Assembly: GCF_017433805.1 (NCBI RefSeq)
Contig: NZ_JAFRGN010000013.1
Coordinates: forward strand, 372,001 to 436,000
DNA length: 64,000 bases
Source of the DNA: Butyrivibrio sp.
GTDB taxonomy: Bacteria > Bacillota > Clostridia > Lachnospirales > Lachnospiraceae
Direction of reading: 5' to 3'
Shown here: positions 63,294 through 64,000 of the stretch, piece by piece
Position numbering within the stretch: the stretch's first letter is position 1
Layout: every line of letters starts with the position of its first letter
Translations under genes and position numbers: made by a program
The notes under the pieces: generated by a model
Seen by the model: only the letters and a program-made list of their open reading frames with translations
Database searches by the model: none
What the model was told of the DNA's origin: nothing

Positions 63294-64000
63294 TTAACAT
63301 AATATTTCCAAATATTCTGGCATATCTCTTTTGCATGTTATATGAGAACACCAGAAAGTCTTCATAGTCATAATAGTAGGAAGATATATAATCTGCTTCG
63401 CTATATTCAAGTCTGCAATCCTCAGGATCTTCTCCTACAGAGTAGAGACTGTCATTGTCTATAAAAAAGAGTCTTCCACTAAAACGGTCATAATGAATAT
63501 AGGTACAATAACCAGACCTGTCATACAAAAGCTTGCTCTCTCCGTTTTCATATAGCCATATATTACAGTCTCTATCCACGTAATAAATTTTAGAGAGATT
63601 ATCAGCGACATCAAATGTTCTGACTATTGTATCTATATCCTCGAGTCTGCTACTTGTTACACAGCCATCTTCCATAGTATCTATACAAAGGTAGTCTTCC
63701 ACGTCTCTATACAGTCTTTGTGCCACCCCATTATCAAAGCCCAGATGGTCATAAGTACCAAAACCACCTAGTTCAAGCGGATTCTTATACGGAGAGTAGA
63801 AATAATACGCTGACTGTATTGTATCCAAAATACATCCCCTGAAGCTTTCTACATCTGCTATTTTGATACCGGAATATTTACCATCTATTCCTACTGGATC
63901 ATTTGCGCAGTGTACCGTGAAAATATCTTCATCAAGTATCTTTTTGCCTGTTTCCATGTGGATGTCATAATAATAGGTTGCGTCATTATCATAAACAAAG
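63283..64000 (-). CDS. Beta-propeller-like protein, C-terminal part (runs off the right edge)
   Basis: The frame is open from base 64000 (FVYDNDATYYYDIH...) through to the stop at 63283, so the visible part is a C-terminal fragment of at least 238 residues. It has Tyr/Asp-rich strand pairs such as SAYYFYSPYKNP, IYYVDRDCNIWLYE, RLFFIDNDSLYS and FLVFSYNMQKR, like the adjacent gene at 61785, with GCILDTIQSAYYFYSPYK matching its GCFIDAYMGDYWFYDAHK. The two are tandem paralogues. The stop overlaps the next start by about 11 bases. Its N-terminus is not visible. Confidence 0.75.
   Translation of the reverse strand, partial: FVYDNDATYYYDIHMETGKKILDEDIFTVHCANDPVGIDGKYSGIKIADVESFRGCILDTIQSAYYFYSPYKNPLELGGFGTYDHLGFDNGVAQRLYRDVEDYLCIDTMEDGCVTSSRLEDIDTIVRTFDVADNLSKIYYVDRDCNIWLYENGESKLLYDRSGYCTYIHYDRFSGRLFFIDNDSLYSVGEDPEDCRLEYSEADYISSYYYDYEDFLVFSYNMQKRYARIFGNIMLIGS

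Noticed and set aside
63283-63957. A complete 224-residue gene starting at ATG 63957
   Set aside because: The frame stays open to the right edge with similar Tyr-rich sequence and there is no ribosome site, so the gene is partial.

Overview
The window looks like part of the chromosome of a low-GC Gram-positive anaerobe of the Lachnospiraceae, most like Butyrivibrio or Pseudobutyrivibrio. This is inferred from gene content and order: the secG-rnr-smpB-ssrA neighbourhood, the yicC-remA-gmk-rpoZ string, a FabK-type fatty acid operon, strong GGAGG ribosome sites and an RqcH protein. It is mostly housekeeping DNA. I see no phage, insertion sequence or CRISPR array. Most genes are on the minus strand.

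Layout: 1-500, start of an FtsK/SpoIIIE translocase. 619-1188, an unrecognised plus-strand gene. 1262-9658, proB, the tmRNA gene ssrA, a chemoreceptor, smpB, rnr, secG and gpmI (ribosome rescue, RNA decay, secretion, glycolysis). 9805-20065, a DUF4153 membrane protein, a metal exporter, thiamine pyrophosphokinase, a TPR protein, an RpiB-like isomerase, a HAD phosphatase, a voltage-gated-type K+ channel and a DEAD-box helicase with a structured leader. 20263-24282, pgsA, rimO, rpoZ, gmk, remA and yicC. 24446-32561, an oligopeptide ABC transporter whose subunits carry unusual insertions. 33022-34521, uxaB with two LacI-type operators. 34667-44475, a complete elongation operon for fatty acids (acpP-fabK-fabD-fabG-fabF-accB-fabZ-accC-accD-accA plus an acyl-CoA ligase), read from a 19-bp-spacer promoter that faces a divergent MerR-type regulator. 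45519-48219, an alpha/beta hydrolase and rqcH on the plus strand. 48320-58309, an ABC exporter, a MATE exporter, an M42 peptidase, a lipid/polysaccharide flippase, glgA, trpS and a divergent CbiD homologue. 58535-64000, two plus-strand structured RNAs among minus-strand genes for a small unknown protein, a papain-type secreted protease, a C39-like protein and two beta-propeller-like membrane-anchored proteins.

The most novel signal is the RNA pair at 58535-58660 and 59158-59279. Both have an 8-bp 5' hairpin, an identical C-rich linker, an 11-bp hairpin with the same CTCCCCA loop, a TCCTCCC tail and a terminator. The stems differ in sequence but keep pairing, so the structure is conserved by compensatory change. 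The unpaired C-rich segments are complementary to Shine-Dalgarno sequences, which suggests a small-RNA family that represses translation in trans. The second strongest is the MerR-type control of the whole fatty acid operon.
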